Positions 1 to 8,445 are shown, counted from the first letter of the stretch. The stretch: DNA of 38,071 bases from an uncultured Pelagibacteraceae bacterium (GCA_902581605.1 CACHPE010000010.1:17501-55571); one strand, 5' to 3'. Numbers and translations are program-made. The notes: a model not told the origin generated them from the letters alone.

Positions 1-602
1 TTTACCGCGCTATCAACACCCCAAGTAGGAGCTATTAAAATTTTATTTTTTTTATCAATATTTTGAGGTTTAAAATTTTTTAATTCATTTATTTTTGGAT
101 ATCCAACTTTTATTAATTTTTTTTCTTTTTTCTCACCCTCAAAAAAATTTTTTAATTCTTTCAAGTGGATAGTTGTCGGGCAAAAGAAAGTATCATAATT
201 TTTAAATGCATTTCTTTTATATGCTACAGTGGTACTTATAAGTGAATGAAATATATAAATATAATTTTTTGTAAATGGTGATTTGTTGATAATTCCATTA
301 CCTAAATCAGGAGTTGTCATAATAAAATTTTTACAATTGATATTTGAAAAAAAATATTGAAGCAAAAAAAAATTATCTATAATAAAAACTCTTAGATTTT
401 TATTATTATTTTTTAAAAAAATATCATTTTTGTCATTTGAAATAATTGTTACATTAATTTGCTTAGATAATAGAGAGTCGATTATATTTTTAAAAAAAAA
501 ACTGTAGCTATTATTTTCAGTAAAAAAAACTATTTCTTTAAACACTTTATCAATTTTTTTATATCTTAAAATTTCTTTAATTGAATTTATGAAGCTATTC
601 AT
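1..602 (-). CDS. CDP-glycerol glycerophosphotransferase-like protein (N-terminal 200 residues, cut by window edge)
   Basis: I read this from the sequence: ATG on the minus strand at 602-600, open to the left edge. It overlaps the last 8 nt of the upstream sulfatase-like gene, so the two are translationally coupled. The start reads MNSFINSIKEILRYKK. Further in are a His-containing segment (FHSLISTT), then YDTFFCP, GYPKINEL and ILIAPTWG. These blocks match the order seen in COG1887 CDP-glycerol:glycerophosphate transferases of alphaproteobacteria, which move glycerol phosphate from CDP-glycerol to a glycan or teichoic-type acceptor at the inner membrane face. The catalytic C-terminal half lies outside the window, so the donor is unverified. 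The partner upstream, cytidylate kinase, could recycle the CMP released. Family call is fairly firm; substrate is inference. Confidence 0.7.
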   Translation of the reverse strand, partial: MNSFINSIKEILRYKKIDKVFKEIVFFTENNSYSFFFKNIIDSLLSKQINVTIISNDKNDIFLKNNNKNLRVFIIDNFFLLQYFFSNINCKNFIMTTPDLGNGIINKSPFTKNYIYIFHSLISTTVAYKRNAFKNYDTFFCPTTIHLKELKNFFEGEKKEKKLIKVGYPKINELKNFKPQNIDKKNKILIAPTWGVDSAV

Positions 603-2403
603 TAAGAATGATTTTCTTAAATTTAAAATTAGTTATACCGGTTATTGGATTTAAATACGTTTCATATGGTAAAGTTGAGTAGAATGTTTCATCATCACAA
701 GAAAAAACAATTTTTAAGAGATTTACGTGATGTAACTTATTTTTATTTAATTTGTTCAAACAATTTTTTGAACTCTTTATGGAAAAAAGCGATGAATTTT
801 GATCAAGCAGAAGCAAATTTTCTTTATTTATTTTGTTATTTAAATACTTGTTAGGTCTTAGTATAGGGCCATTATCTGATAAGATCACTACAATTGGGTC
901 TTCATTATATTTTTCAATAATATCTATGAGTTCAACTAAATAATTATTTGTACAATTAATATTATCTAAATAACCTTGAATCCTTTTATTTTCATCATTT
1001 ATTAAAAAACCATTTTTAACATTTTCACTTAATGGTATACTTTTCCATGTGCAATTACTATTTAGAGTAAAAGGAAGGTGTGGTTTGGAAAAATATATAC
1101 TAAAAAAGTTCTTTTCATCTTTTTTTATATTTTTAATTTTGTCCTCTAAATATAATAATAAATCCTCATTTTCATCTCCAGCAAGTGAATCAACCATATT
1201 TCTAAAGTAGTTTAAATTATATAATAATAAGATTGCCCTTTTATAAGCTCGGTAAAAAGTATTATAATAATATATTCCTTCTACTATTGTTATATCTTCA
1301 ATTAAAGATAGATAAGTATATCTTTCTTTACAAAATCTTTTTTTAAAAACATATTTAAAGTCACACATGAAGAATCTGTGGTTAAAATTGTTTTTAGCCA
1401 ATGTTTTTGTAAAAAAACTATAATCTAGAATATTTCTTTTTTTTCTTAAACTTAATTTAAAGTCATCGATTGTAATTTCATCTGAAAAAATATTTGAATT
1501 AAAAATACTTGGAATAGAAAATTTTGAACTAGAGTAGCTTGAGTAAGAATTATATCTTGTAAAAAAGTTTTTTTTATTTAATTTTTCTAATAAAAGATTT
1601 TTTTCGTTTGGGTATAGAATTTCAAAATATTTTGGAGAGAGATAAGCATCTGTTAAGATAAAAAAAACATTATTATTTAAAGGTATTTCTTTAATATCAG
1701 CTTCTTTATGTTCCCAAATATTCTCATTTTTATTTTTTTTTAAATTTTGACTATCTTTAATTAATAAAAGGGAAGAGCTTAAAAATATAGTTATAATGAA
1801 AATAGAAAAAAAAACTCTTACTTTATTTATTTCTATTTTTATGATTTTTTTAAAAAAATAAATTAATATTATTGGGGTTAGAATTAAAGAAATAATCCTT
1901 AAATAAATAATAGTTTCATGGTTTAGAAAACTTTTAATAAAAAACTCTTCAATAGAACTTGACAAATAAGAGAATATTAAAACAAAAAGCGACAAAAAAA
2001 AAATATGACTTTTTTTAATTGAAAAAATTTTAAATATAAATGAGATTAATAAAATTATTAAGATAAATAAAATTAATAACGTTATTGAGCTTTCTATGTA
2101 ATCATTTATGCCATAAAAAATTTGGTTATTTTTAATAAGTTGAATTATTGGAGTTGCAATAACTAAAACCAATAAAAGAAAATCATAAAAAATAATGAAA
2201 ATTTTTTTGTCGAAAATTAAAATAGAATTTTTCAATACCTCTGCTATTTTAAAATAAAATAATTTAAAGTACGCTAAAGAGGCAAATATTATAGCAACTA
2301 TTGATTGCCAGATAAGCGCGAATATGCCTGGATCTACATATCCAAAACTAATATTTGGAAAAAAAAGAAATATACTTAAAAAATATAAAAATTTTTTTTT
2401 CAT
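595..2403 (-). CDS. Membrane-anchored sulfatase/alkaline-phosphatase-superfamily hydrolase or phosphotransferase
   Basis: 602 residues. An N-terminal signal-like hydrophobic stretch (1-20) precedes YVDPG and several further membrane segments (about 28-50, 66-90, 105-126, 132-148, 165-184, 197-215). The C-terminal half is a sulfatase fold: FILTDAY with Asp252 as a likely metal ligand, a Ser-rich segment with SKFSIPSIF (Ser293 sits where EptA-type enzymes carry the nucleophilic Thr), SKPHLPF around His442, and LSDNG with Asp510-Asn511. The overall plan (N-terminal helices, periplasmic catalytic domain) resembles LtaS/EptA enzymes that move glycerol phosphate or phosphoethanolamine. The Asp-Asn pair is the arylsulfatase form rather than the Asp-His of EptA. 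It lies 1 nt after cytidylate kinase and overlaps the CDP-glycerol transferase-like gene. Whether it hydrolyses or transfers cannot be read here. Confidence 0.75.
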   Translation of the reverse strand: MKKKFLYFLSIFLFFPNISFGYVDPGIFALIWQSIVAIIFASLAYFKLFYFKIAEVLKNSILIFDKKIFIIFYDFLLLVLVIATPIIQLIKNNQIFYGINDYIESSITLLILFILIILLISFIFKIFSIKKSHIFFLSLFVLIFSYLSSSIEEFFIKSFLNHETIIYLRIISLILTPIILIYFFKKIIKIEINKVRVFFSIFIITIFLSSSLLLIKDSQNLKKNKNENIWEHKEADIKEIPLNNNVFFILTDAYLSPKYFEILYPNEKNLLLEKLNKKNFFTRYNSYSSYSSSKFSIPSIFNSNIFSDEITIDDFKLSLRKKRNILDYSFFTKTLAKNNFNHRFFMCDFKYVFKKRFCKERYTYLSLIEDITIVEGIYYYNTFYRAYKRAILLLYNLNYFRNMVDSLAGDENEDLLLYLEDKIKNIKKDEKNFFSIYFSKPHLPFTLNSNCTWKSIPLSENVKNGFLINDENKRIQGYLDNINCTNNYLVELIDIIEKYNEDPIVVILSDNGPILRPNKYLNNKINKENLLLLDQNSSLFSIKSSKNCLNKLNKNKLHHVNLLKIVFSCDDETFYSTLPYETYLNPITGITNFKFKKIILNE

Positions 2404-2404
2404 T

Positions 2405-3055
2405 TCATTTATTTAATTTTTTTTTTATTATTTTTTTTAATTTAGTAAAACATTCATTAATACTTATATAAGATGTATCTATTAATATTGAGTCTTTAGT
2501 TCTTCTCAATGGCGAAATTTTGCGAGTAAAATCACTTTTATCTCTTTCTTTTATACTTTTATAAACTTCTTTTTTTGTTATTTTGTGATTTAATTTTCTC
2601 AACTCTTTATATCGCCTTTCAGATCTTTCTTTTAGATTAGCAGTCATAAAAAATTTTACATCTGCATTTGGCATTATGTTATAAGTAATATCTCGACCAT
2701 CTAAACATACACCTAGAAATTTTTTGGGTGGTTTTTCTGAGATTTTGATTTGATAATTGGTAACAAATTTTCTTATTTTTTTATCCTTAGCAAGGTAAGC
2801 TGCAGCCATTCCAATATCATTCCTTAATAACTTTTTACTACCCAATTCAAAAGGTTTAGTATTTTTAATCTTGTTTTCAAAAATTTTATAATTTATTTTT
2901 TTTTTATTATTTAAATATATTTTACCTAATATCCGATATAGTTTTCCAGTATCTAAATAATATAAATTAAAAAATTTAGATATTAATTTAGCCTGTGTTC
3001 CTGCGCCACTAGCAGCTGGGCTATCTATTGCAATTTGGATTATTTTATTTGGCAT
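2405..3055 (-). CDS. cmk: Cytidylate kinase (CMP/dCMP kinase) with altered P-loop
   Basis: 216 residues, close to the usual cytidylate kinase length of about 225. The order of blocks fits: IAIDSPAASGAGT at 8-20, YYLDTGKLYR, LDGRDI, a NADVKFFMTA strand, an Arg-rich lid (KERSERRYKEL), RDKSDFTR and a final ILIDTSYIS. The enzyme phosphorylates CMP to CDP in the cytosol. The odd point is Ala18 (codon GCA) where the nucleotide-binding Lys of SGKGT is expected; GRDIGT is also changed to GRDITY. It leads a minus-strand unit with the sulfatase-like and CDP-glycerol transferase-like genes, and both that transferase and nonulosonate transfer would release CMP. Start ATG at 3055; the region to the divergent HIT gene is 86 nt. 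Could be the housekeeping cmk or a dedicated paralogue. Confidence 0.85.
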   Translation of the reverse strand: MPNKIIQIAIDSPAASGAGTQAKLISKFFNLYYLDTGKLYRILGKIYLNNKKKINYKIFENKIKNTKPFELGSKKLLRNDIGMAAAYLAKDKKIRKFVTNYQIKISEKPPKKFLGVCLDGRDITYNIMPNADVKFFMTANLKERSERRYKELRKLNHKITKKEVYKSIKERDKSDFTRKISPLRRTKDSILIDTSYISINECFTKLKKIIKKKLNK

Positions 3056-3141
3056 TTAAGTATTTGTTTTATGAAATATACAAAAATATAGTAATTTTCA
3101 AAAAAATAAAATAATTAATATCAAATAATTAATAAAAATAT
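3056..3141. promoter_or_regulatory. Divergent intergenic region between cmk and the HIT-like gene
   Basis: These 86 nt separate two divergent start codons and so should hold promoters for both. The sequence is almost pure A/T. A 10-nt direct repeat, ATAATTAATA, occurs at 3111-3120 and 3125-3134, immediately upstream of the HIT-like gene. I cannot pick a convincing -35/-10 pair or a Shine-Dalgarno sequence in this background. Confidence 0.35.
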
Positions 3142-4041
3142 ATGTCAGAAAATGTTGATCAGTTATCTTGGGAAAAGTTTTATGAAGAAACTTCTTCTGG
3201 AGAAAAATTTCCGAAAAAAATTTCTGCATTTAACAGATTAATTGCGCATACAAATAACTTTTTTGTAATTTCAGGTTATGGTGCTTTTACTCCTGGCTAC
3301 ATGATAGTCGTTACTAAAGAATTTATTCCATCTTTTAGTTTAATTAAAAAAAATTCTTATGATGAATTGGAGTTATTAATAAATTTAATAAAAGATTATC
3401 TTGAAAGTCAATATGATAGAAAAGTTGTATCATTTGAACATGGGATGTGCGCTTGTATTGGTGGCCTAGATAGGGCCCATCTTCACATAATGACAATCCC
3501 AAAAAATACATCTGGTAAAGATTTAAAGGCTTCAATTAATTTAACATTAGAGAGTAGAAACGCAGGTATAGACCATATAATTTATAATGGCTATAAATTA
3601 GAAAATAATCATGACATCTCAAGTATTTTACAAATAGTAAAAAAAGATAAAAAAGGTAAATCTAAAATAAAAATTAAAGGTAAACTTCTTACTTTAAAAG
3701 ATATTAAAAATCTAGATTTTAACAAATGGCCTTTTATAGCTTATCCTCATGTGATGAAAGGAGGGCATTATGTTTATTTTAATAGTTCTTTTCAAAATTA
3801 TAGCTTTTTGACAACTCATAATTTTCAGACACAAATGGGAAGAGAAATTGTCTATAATAACGAAATAAGAAAAAATAAAAAATTTCAAAAAGAGATGTCA
3901 TTAGATCAAAATTTTTCAGAAAAATGGAAGTGGCAAAACATGGTATTTGAAAAAAACATTTTAAGCACAATTAAAGATGCAAAGCTTCATATCAAACCTT
4001 CTAAAAGGCTTATAAATAATTTCGGTTTTGAAATTGTTTAA
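3142..4041 (+). CDS. HIT/GalT-superfamily nucleotide hydrolase or transferase
   Basis: 299 residues. Centre of the evidence is FEHGMCACIGG followed by DRAHLHIMTIP (about residues 98-120), the histidine-triad block of the HIT superfamily in the form with two of the three triad histidines, as in GalT-type enzymes. The N-terminal part (FVISGYGAFTPGYMIVVTK) fits the HIT strand that binds nucleotide. The C-terminal 170 residues are not recognised by me. HIT enzymes act on nucleoside-phosphate linkages. The gene runs convergent with the ATP sulfurylase gene, with 1 nt between stop codons. Some HIT-family enzymes act on adenosine 5'-phosphosulfate, so a link to that neighbour is possible, but opposite strands argue against a simple operon. 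Substrate unknown. Confidence 0.7.
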   Translation: MSENVDQLSWEKFYEETSSGEKFPKKISAFNRLIAHTNNFFVISGYGAFTPGYMIVVTKEFIPSFSLIKKNSYDELELLINLIKDYLESQYDRKVVSFEHGMCACIGGLDRAHLHIMTIPKNTSGKDLKASINLTLESRNAGIDHIIYNGYKLENNHDISSILQIVKKDKKGKSKIKIKGKLLTLKDIKNLDFNKWPFIAYPHVMKGGHYVYFNSSFQNYSFLTTHNFQTQMGREIVYNNEIRKNKKFQKEMSLDQNFSEKWKWQNMVFEKNILSTIKDAKLHIKPSKRLINNFGFEIV

Positions 4042-4042
4042 T

Positions 4043-5141
4043 TTATTTAATAAGGACTTTTTTATTTTTTAACTTTTTATATATATATTTACTCATAAGG
4101 TAAGGTGGTACATTTTTATTTTTTTTTAAAAGGTCCCTAATATAACTACCATTTATATCTACAAGATCATTATAGTTTTTAAATAAGCTACAATTACACT
4201 TTTTATTTAATACTTTTTTACAGTATTTACAAAGTTTAGGAGATTCGAATTTTAATATTTTTATTTTTAATTTCTTTTGATATTTTAAACATAAATTTTG
4301 GGCCTCATAAATTTTATAAAATTTTTTATAGCCAGCATGATCTCTGCCTACTAAAAAATGAGTACATCCATAATTTCTTCTTATTAAAGCGTGCAATAAA
4401 GCTTCTCTCGGCCCAGCATATTTTGGAAAAATGTTAATAAATGAAAAAAAATATTTTTTATTTTGATTTAATTCGTTTTTTTTTTTTACTAAAAATTTAT
4501 TTATTTTAATTACGATTTCTTCAGAATATTCCCCCTTTTTAAAATGACCGACAATTGGTTGAATTAGAATATTATTACATTTTTTAATCCCTAAATCGTG
4601 TATCCATTCATGACCTTTATGAGGCACATTTCTAGTATGAAAACCGACAATTTTTTTTAGTTTTATTAATTTATTTTTAATCATTTCTGGAGTTGAAAAA
4701 TTAATTTCTTTTAAGATTGTTTTATTAAAGTTTTTAATTTCTCCAGCAACATATGTTCCTTTCTCCTGTTTAAAAAATAAATATCCTGGGTGATTTAAAC
4801 TATTAGTTTTGTAAAGTTTCATGCCAATTCTTTTAATTTCTTCTTTATTAAAGTTGTAAGTTTTATTTATAACAAAATTACACACTCTTATTTTTTTATA
4901 AATTAACTCTACTTCTTTTGGAAATTCTAGATTTTTATTAAATTTTTTACTTAGAATTAAATAAATAGGAAATGGAAAAAATTTACCATCTTTAAGTTTT
5001 AAATAATTAATTACAGACATAAAGTTTTCTTTATCCATAAATCTGTTTACGGGAGAATAAACTTTAAGTTTAAGATTACAAATCTCTAAAAGATTTTTTT
5101 TATCTATTTCTATTTTTTGAATATGATTGTATATATTTCCC
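4043..5141 (-). CDS. sat: Divergent ATP sulfurylase (sulfate adenylyltransferase)-like protein
   Basis: 366 residues, minus-strand ATG at 5143-5141. Blocks match bacterial Sat: N-terminal VYSPVNRFMDKENF, nucleotide-binding GFHTRNVPHKGH (His169, His175, His178), GRDHAG at 266-271, a Cys cluster CKYC...CNC (Cys305, 308, 316, 318) and NGSYIRDLL near the end. The enzyme makes adenosine 5'-phosphosulfate from ATP and sulfate. Changes from the canonical QxRNPxHxxH are visible: Gln is His169, and the Asn-Pro order is shifted (RNVPH). No APS kinase, APS reductase or sulfotransferase is visible, so the use of APS is not explained. The listed end is the start codon shared with the next gene in a CATG at 5141-5144; the full reading frame reaches 5143. 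Function of the altered enzyme is uncertain. Confidence 0.75.
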
Positions 5142-6707
5142 ATGTTATATGATCATATATCCGTAGGTGGTGGAGTAATCGGCATAAATACGACAATAAA
5201 TCTATTAAAAAAATTTTTAAATAGCAAATTCAAAAAAAAAATTAAAATATGTGTTATTGATAAAAACCTATCAAATGTTCCAGGTGGTGTAGCTTATGGA
5301 AAAAAAACTTCTTTACATGGCTATTTCAACAATCCTTTAAGGCTCTCACATAAAGAATTACAAAAGTATTATAGAAAAATTAAAAATTTTCTAAAAATAG
5401 AAGAACATATTAAATTATACGGTTCTGATTACGATAAAAAAAAATTTGAGAGTAATTTAAATATTCTAAAATCAAAAAATAAAAAAAAAATTGACGAATT
5501 ATACTTACCAAGAGTTGCGTTTTCTTTTTTGCAAGAAGAAGTTTTATCTAAAATTCTAAATAAAATAATTAATTCAAACAAAAAAATACAAGTAGATTTT
5601 TTTGAAGGAGAGGTTTTAAATTTCTCTAAAACAAAGAAAAATGAATTTTTAATAAATGCTAAATCAAATTTTTTAAAGTTTAGTATTAATAATGAAAGTT
5701 TAGAAAATTTTAAAATTACTTTCAAACCACAAAAAATTAAATATAAAAATCTTTATGCTAAGTTTTTAACTTTAGGACTAGGAATAATACCACCCAAAAA
5801 ACTAACTAAAGACAAAACAATAAATAAAAATTACATTTGGGATTTTTATGCCGAGGGTGGAACATCCTATTTGGTCGAAAAAATTAAACATGAAATTAAA
5901 TCTAAAAAAAATGTAAGTTTATGTTTTATAGGATCAAAAGCAGGATTTTTGGAAAGTCTTCAAGAAATTTACTGTTTAAAAAAAAAAATGAGTAAATTAA
6001 AAATTTATTGTTTTTCAAAAAAATTTGAAACTTTGCAACCAGCTATTACGTCTTTCAATGAGAGCATAAATTTGAGATATTTAAAAAAATCTAATAGATC
6101 AATTGATACAGCAGAAAAACTTTATATTAATATTTTTAAAGAGCTTAATGTAAAAAATAAGAAAAATAATTATAAATACCTGATTTGGACTAAAATTTTA
6201 TCTAGTAATATTTTAAATTATTTTTTAAAAAAATTATCTAAGAAAGAGCTATTGATTTATCAAACAGTATATTTTCAAAAGATAAGAAGTATAACAAGAT
6301 TTACCTTTCCAGAAACAATAAAAATAAAAAACATTTTGATTAAGAAAAAAATGATAAGTGTTATTCAAGAAAAAGTTGAAAAAATTATACTTAACAAGAA
6401 ATCAATTTTCATACATGGTGATAAAAACAAATATAAATTTGATATTGTAGTTAACGTTTCTGGGCCAAGTAATTTAACAGAGTTATCTAAAGATCTTAAA
6501 ATTTACAAAAGCATACTAAGCTTTGCTAATAAAGATAAGAATATATTAGTAAATAGAGATTTTGCACTATATCAAGAAAATAATTTATTTTCACCAGGTA
6601 CAATTTCACAGGGATTTAATGATAAAAGACAAACTATTATTAAAGCTATTATTCAAAACTCAGATAAATCTTCTTCAAAAATTTTTAAATATTTAAGAGC
6701 GAATTAA
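5142..6707 (+). CDS. FAD/NAD(P)-binding oxidoreductase-like protein
   Basis: I start this at ATG 5142, not at the in-frame TTG 5127, because the dinucleotide-binding motif then begins right at the N-terminus (MLYDHISVGGGVIG), as is usual. 521 residues. After the first GxGxxG-like block come CVIDKN, PGGVAYG, a LPRVAF segment, LCFIGSKAGFLE and a late VNVSGPSN block. The pattern (GGVAYG followed by an Asn-Pro segment) is that of the PF13454-type FAD-NAD(P)-binding family. The reaction is unknown. It is wedged between two minus-strand genes, sharing CATG with the upstream start codon and TTAA (6704-6707) with the downstream stop codon. Upstream there is no Shine-Dalgarno match, so leaderless translation is possible. 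Confidence 0.65.
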   Translation: MLYDHISVGGGVIGINTTINLLKKFLNSKFKKKIKICVIDKNLSNVPGGVAYGKKTSLHGYFNNPLRLSHKELQKYYRKIKNFLKIEEHIKLYGSDYDKKKFESNLNILKSKNKKKIDELYLPRVAFSFLQEEVLSKILNKIINSNKKIQVDFFEGEVLNFSKTKKNEFLINAKSNFLKFSINNESLENFKITFKPQKIKYKNLYAKFLTLGLGIIPPKKLTKDKTINKNYIWDFYAEGGTSYLVEKIKHEIKSKKNVSLCFIGSKAGFLESLQEIYCLKKKMSKLKIYCFSKKFETLQPAITSFNESINLRYLKKSNRSIDTAEKLYINIFKELNVKNKKNNYKYLIWTKILSSNILNYFLKKLSKKELLIYQTVYFQKIRSITRFTFPETIKIKNILIKKKMISVIQEKVEKIILNKKSIFIHGDKNKYKFDIVVNVSGPSNLTELSKDLKIYKSILSFANKDKNILVNRDFALYQENNLFSPGTISQGFNDKRQTIIKAIIQNSDKSSSKIFKYLRAN

Positions 6708-7864
6708 TTATATAATTTTTTAACCTTCCTTAATATCTCGACTAAATTATTAGTTTTAGTGACCATAAAAAATTTGACTTTTATTTTTTTGGCAAGAATT
6801 TTATCATTTTCTTGATCTCCAATTAATATAGATTTTTTCATGTTTATCTTCCATTCTTTTAAAGCAAGATTGATCATCCCAGTGTTTGGTTTTCTCATTT
6901 TTTTATCTTTTATAGTGAAACTAATATTTTCATAAAAGTATGGCGCAAAATAAAATTTATCTATATGAGCTCCCTTTTCCGCAAGTCTTTTTTGAACCCA
7001 CTCATGTAGATTATTTACATCAGATGTTTTGTAATATCCTCTTCCAATACCTGATTGATTTGAAATTACAAAAACATAATAGTTAATATCATTAAAAAAT
7101 TTAATTAAATTAAAAATACCTTTTTTCCATGCAAAGTTATTTTTCTTATAAACATATCCGTAATCTTCATTTATCACACCGTCTCTATCTAGAAAAACCG
7201 CAGGTTTAATATAGGATTTAATTATTTTTTTTTGTGCTTTCTTAAAATCAGATGGTATTCCAATATCTAAAAAGTTATGTTTATTTTTTTCATAATAAAT
7301 TGTTTGAATTTTTTTTTTATACTTTAATTTTGGAAATATATCATTTTCTAATGAAATGAAACTTTTATTAAATAATCTTAATATTTTTTTATTTAATATA
7401 TAAACTCCTGCATTAATACTCTTATTTGATTTACTAATTTTACCAAAGCGAGATCCTTTTTTATTTGTAGTAGCTATACAAATGAGATTTTTTTTTTGAA
7501 ATTTTTTTTCAAAATCTAAATAATTTATATCAAAAATTGTATCACCATTAAGGACATAAAAATATTTATTTAATTTTCGTTTCAGAATCAACAGACCACC
7601 CCCTGTACCTAAGGGTTTTTTTTCATTAATACAAATTACTTTTGAATTAAGTATTTTTTTTTGATGATATTTTTTTTTAAATAATTCATACTTGTAACAA
7701 CAAAGTAAGATTATATCTTTAATTCCATGTCTTGAAAGATTTTCAATTTGATACTCGATAAATGGTTTCTTGTTTACTTTTAACAAAGGTTTTGGTATTT
7801 TTTTAGTAAGATTTTTTAGCCTTGATCCTTTGCCTCCACAAAGAATAACAGCTTGCGCGATCAT
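6704..7864 (-). CDS. Fusion of heptose-1-phosphate guanylyltransferase (HddC-like) and heptose-bisphosphatase (GmhB-like)
   Basis: 386 residues in two domains. Residues 1-215 are a nucleotidyltransferase: ILCGGKGSRLKNLT, KIPKPLL, GTGGGLLIL and LNGDTIFD. Residues 220-386 are a HAD phosphatase: FLDRDGVINED with Asp226 and Asp228, VISNQSGIGRG, RKPNTGM and ILIGDQENDK. In the GDP-heptose route GmhB removes the 7-phosphate and HddC adds GMP, so the fusion covers two consecutive steps. The zinc-binding Cys/His loop typical of GmhB, before RKPNTGM, has no Cys here (FAPYFYENISF). The ATG overlaps gmhA's TGA (ATGA at 7864-7861), so the pair is coupled. HddA is encoded at 15811. Domain calls firm; GDP specificity follows from the presence of HddA and is inference. 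Confidence 0.85.
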   Translation of the reverse strand: MIAQAVILCGGKGSRLKNLTKKIPKPLLKVNKKPFIEYQIENLSRHGIKDIILLCCYKYELFKKKYHQKKILNSKVICINEKKPLGTGGGLLILKRKLNKYFYVLNGDTIFDINYLDFEKKFQKKNLICIATTNKKGSRFGKISKSNKSINAGVYILNKKILRLFNKSFISLENDIFPKLKYKKKIQTIYYEKNKHNFLDIGIPSDFKKAQKKIIKSYIKPAVFLDRDGVINEDYGYVYKKNNFAWKKGIFNLIKFFNDINYYVFVISNQSGIGRGYYKTSDVNNLHEWVQKRLAEKGAHIDKFYFAPYFYENISFTIKDKKMRKPNTGMINLALKEWKINMKKSILIGDQENDKILAKKIKVKFFMVTKTNNLVEILRKVKKLYN

Positions 7865-8442
7865 GTATCTTTTTCAATTAACTCGCATAAAATATGCCCA
7901 ACTAGAATATGTATTTCCTGAATTCGATCAACTCTTTTTGCAGGAGCATTGAAAACTAAGTTACAATTTTGTTTTTTCTTTATGTTTTCTCCAGTAAAGA
8001 GAATAGTAAATATCCCTTTTTTTTTAGCAACTTTTAATGCTTCGATAACGTTTTTACTTTTACCACTTGTTGATATTGCTATTAATACATCACCTTTTTT
8101 TCCTAATGCGCTTATTTGTTTTGAAAATATATGTTCATATCCAAAATCATTACTAATAGAGGTTAATGTTGATGTGTTTGTTGTTAATGCAATAGCAGGA
8201 AGTGGTTTTCTAATTTTTAAAAATTTTGAAACAAGTTCTGCTGAAAGGTGCTGACTATCCGCTGCTGACCCACCATTTCCACAAAATATAATTTTGTTTT
8301 GATTTTTAATTGCTCCTAGGCAGATTTTAAAAATATCAAATATAATTTTTTTATATCTGGGTAGTTTAAGACTCTCTAAATTTTGAATACTTTGTATTAT
8401 ATTATGATTTATAATTTCTTTATTTTTTGATATTTTGACCAT
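7861..8442 (-). CDS. gmhA: Sedoheptulose 7-phosphate isomerase
   Basis: 193 residues of SIS fold. FCGNGGSAADSQHLSAELV carries the phosphate-binding loop and the His/Glu metal ligands of GmhA; ISTSGKSKNV is the second SIS signature; RIQEIHILVGH near the end supplies the C-terminal His. GmhA converts sedoheptulose 7-phosphate to D-glycero-D-manno-heptose 7-phosphate, the first committed heptose step. I prefer ATG 8442 over the GTG codon just before it (8445). It is followed by the HddC-GmhB fusion in a 4-nt overlap, and it diverges from the 29-kb plus-strand unit across about 110 nt, so the two units may be co-regulated. Confidence 0.92.
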   Translation of the reverse strand: MVKISKNKEIINHNIIQSIQNLESLKLPRYKKIIFDIFKICLGAIKNQNKIIFCGNGGSAADSQHLSAELVSKFLKIRKPLPAIALTTNTSTLTSISNDFGYEHIFSKQISALGKKGDVLIAISTSGKSKNVIEALKVAKKKGIFTILFTGENIKKKQNCNLVFNAPAKRVDRIQEIHILVGHILCELIEKDT

Positions 8443-8445
8443 CAC

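Noticed and set aside
645..854. 69-codon plus-strand reading frame inside the sulfatase-like gene
   Set aside because: Shadow of a well-supported gene on the other strand; no recognisable motif.
3111..3134. Direct repeat ATAATTAATA (3111-3120 and 3125-3134) as an operator
   Set aside because: Two 10-nt AT-only copies are easily expected by chance in this composition; noted in the intergenic entry only.
5127..5141. TTG start for the FAD/NAD(P) protein
   Set aside because: ATG 5142 puts the nucleotide-binding motif in its normal N-terminal position; TTG adds five residues with no support.
6708..7219. Separate gmhB gene downstream of a separate guanylyltransferase gene
   Set aside because: The frame is open across the joint at about residues 215-222 with no stop and no start near the HAD domain, so I treat it as one fused protein.
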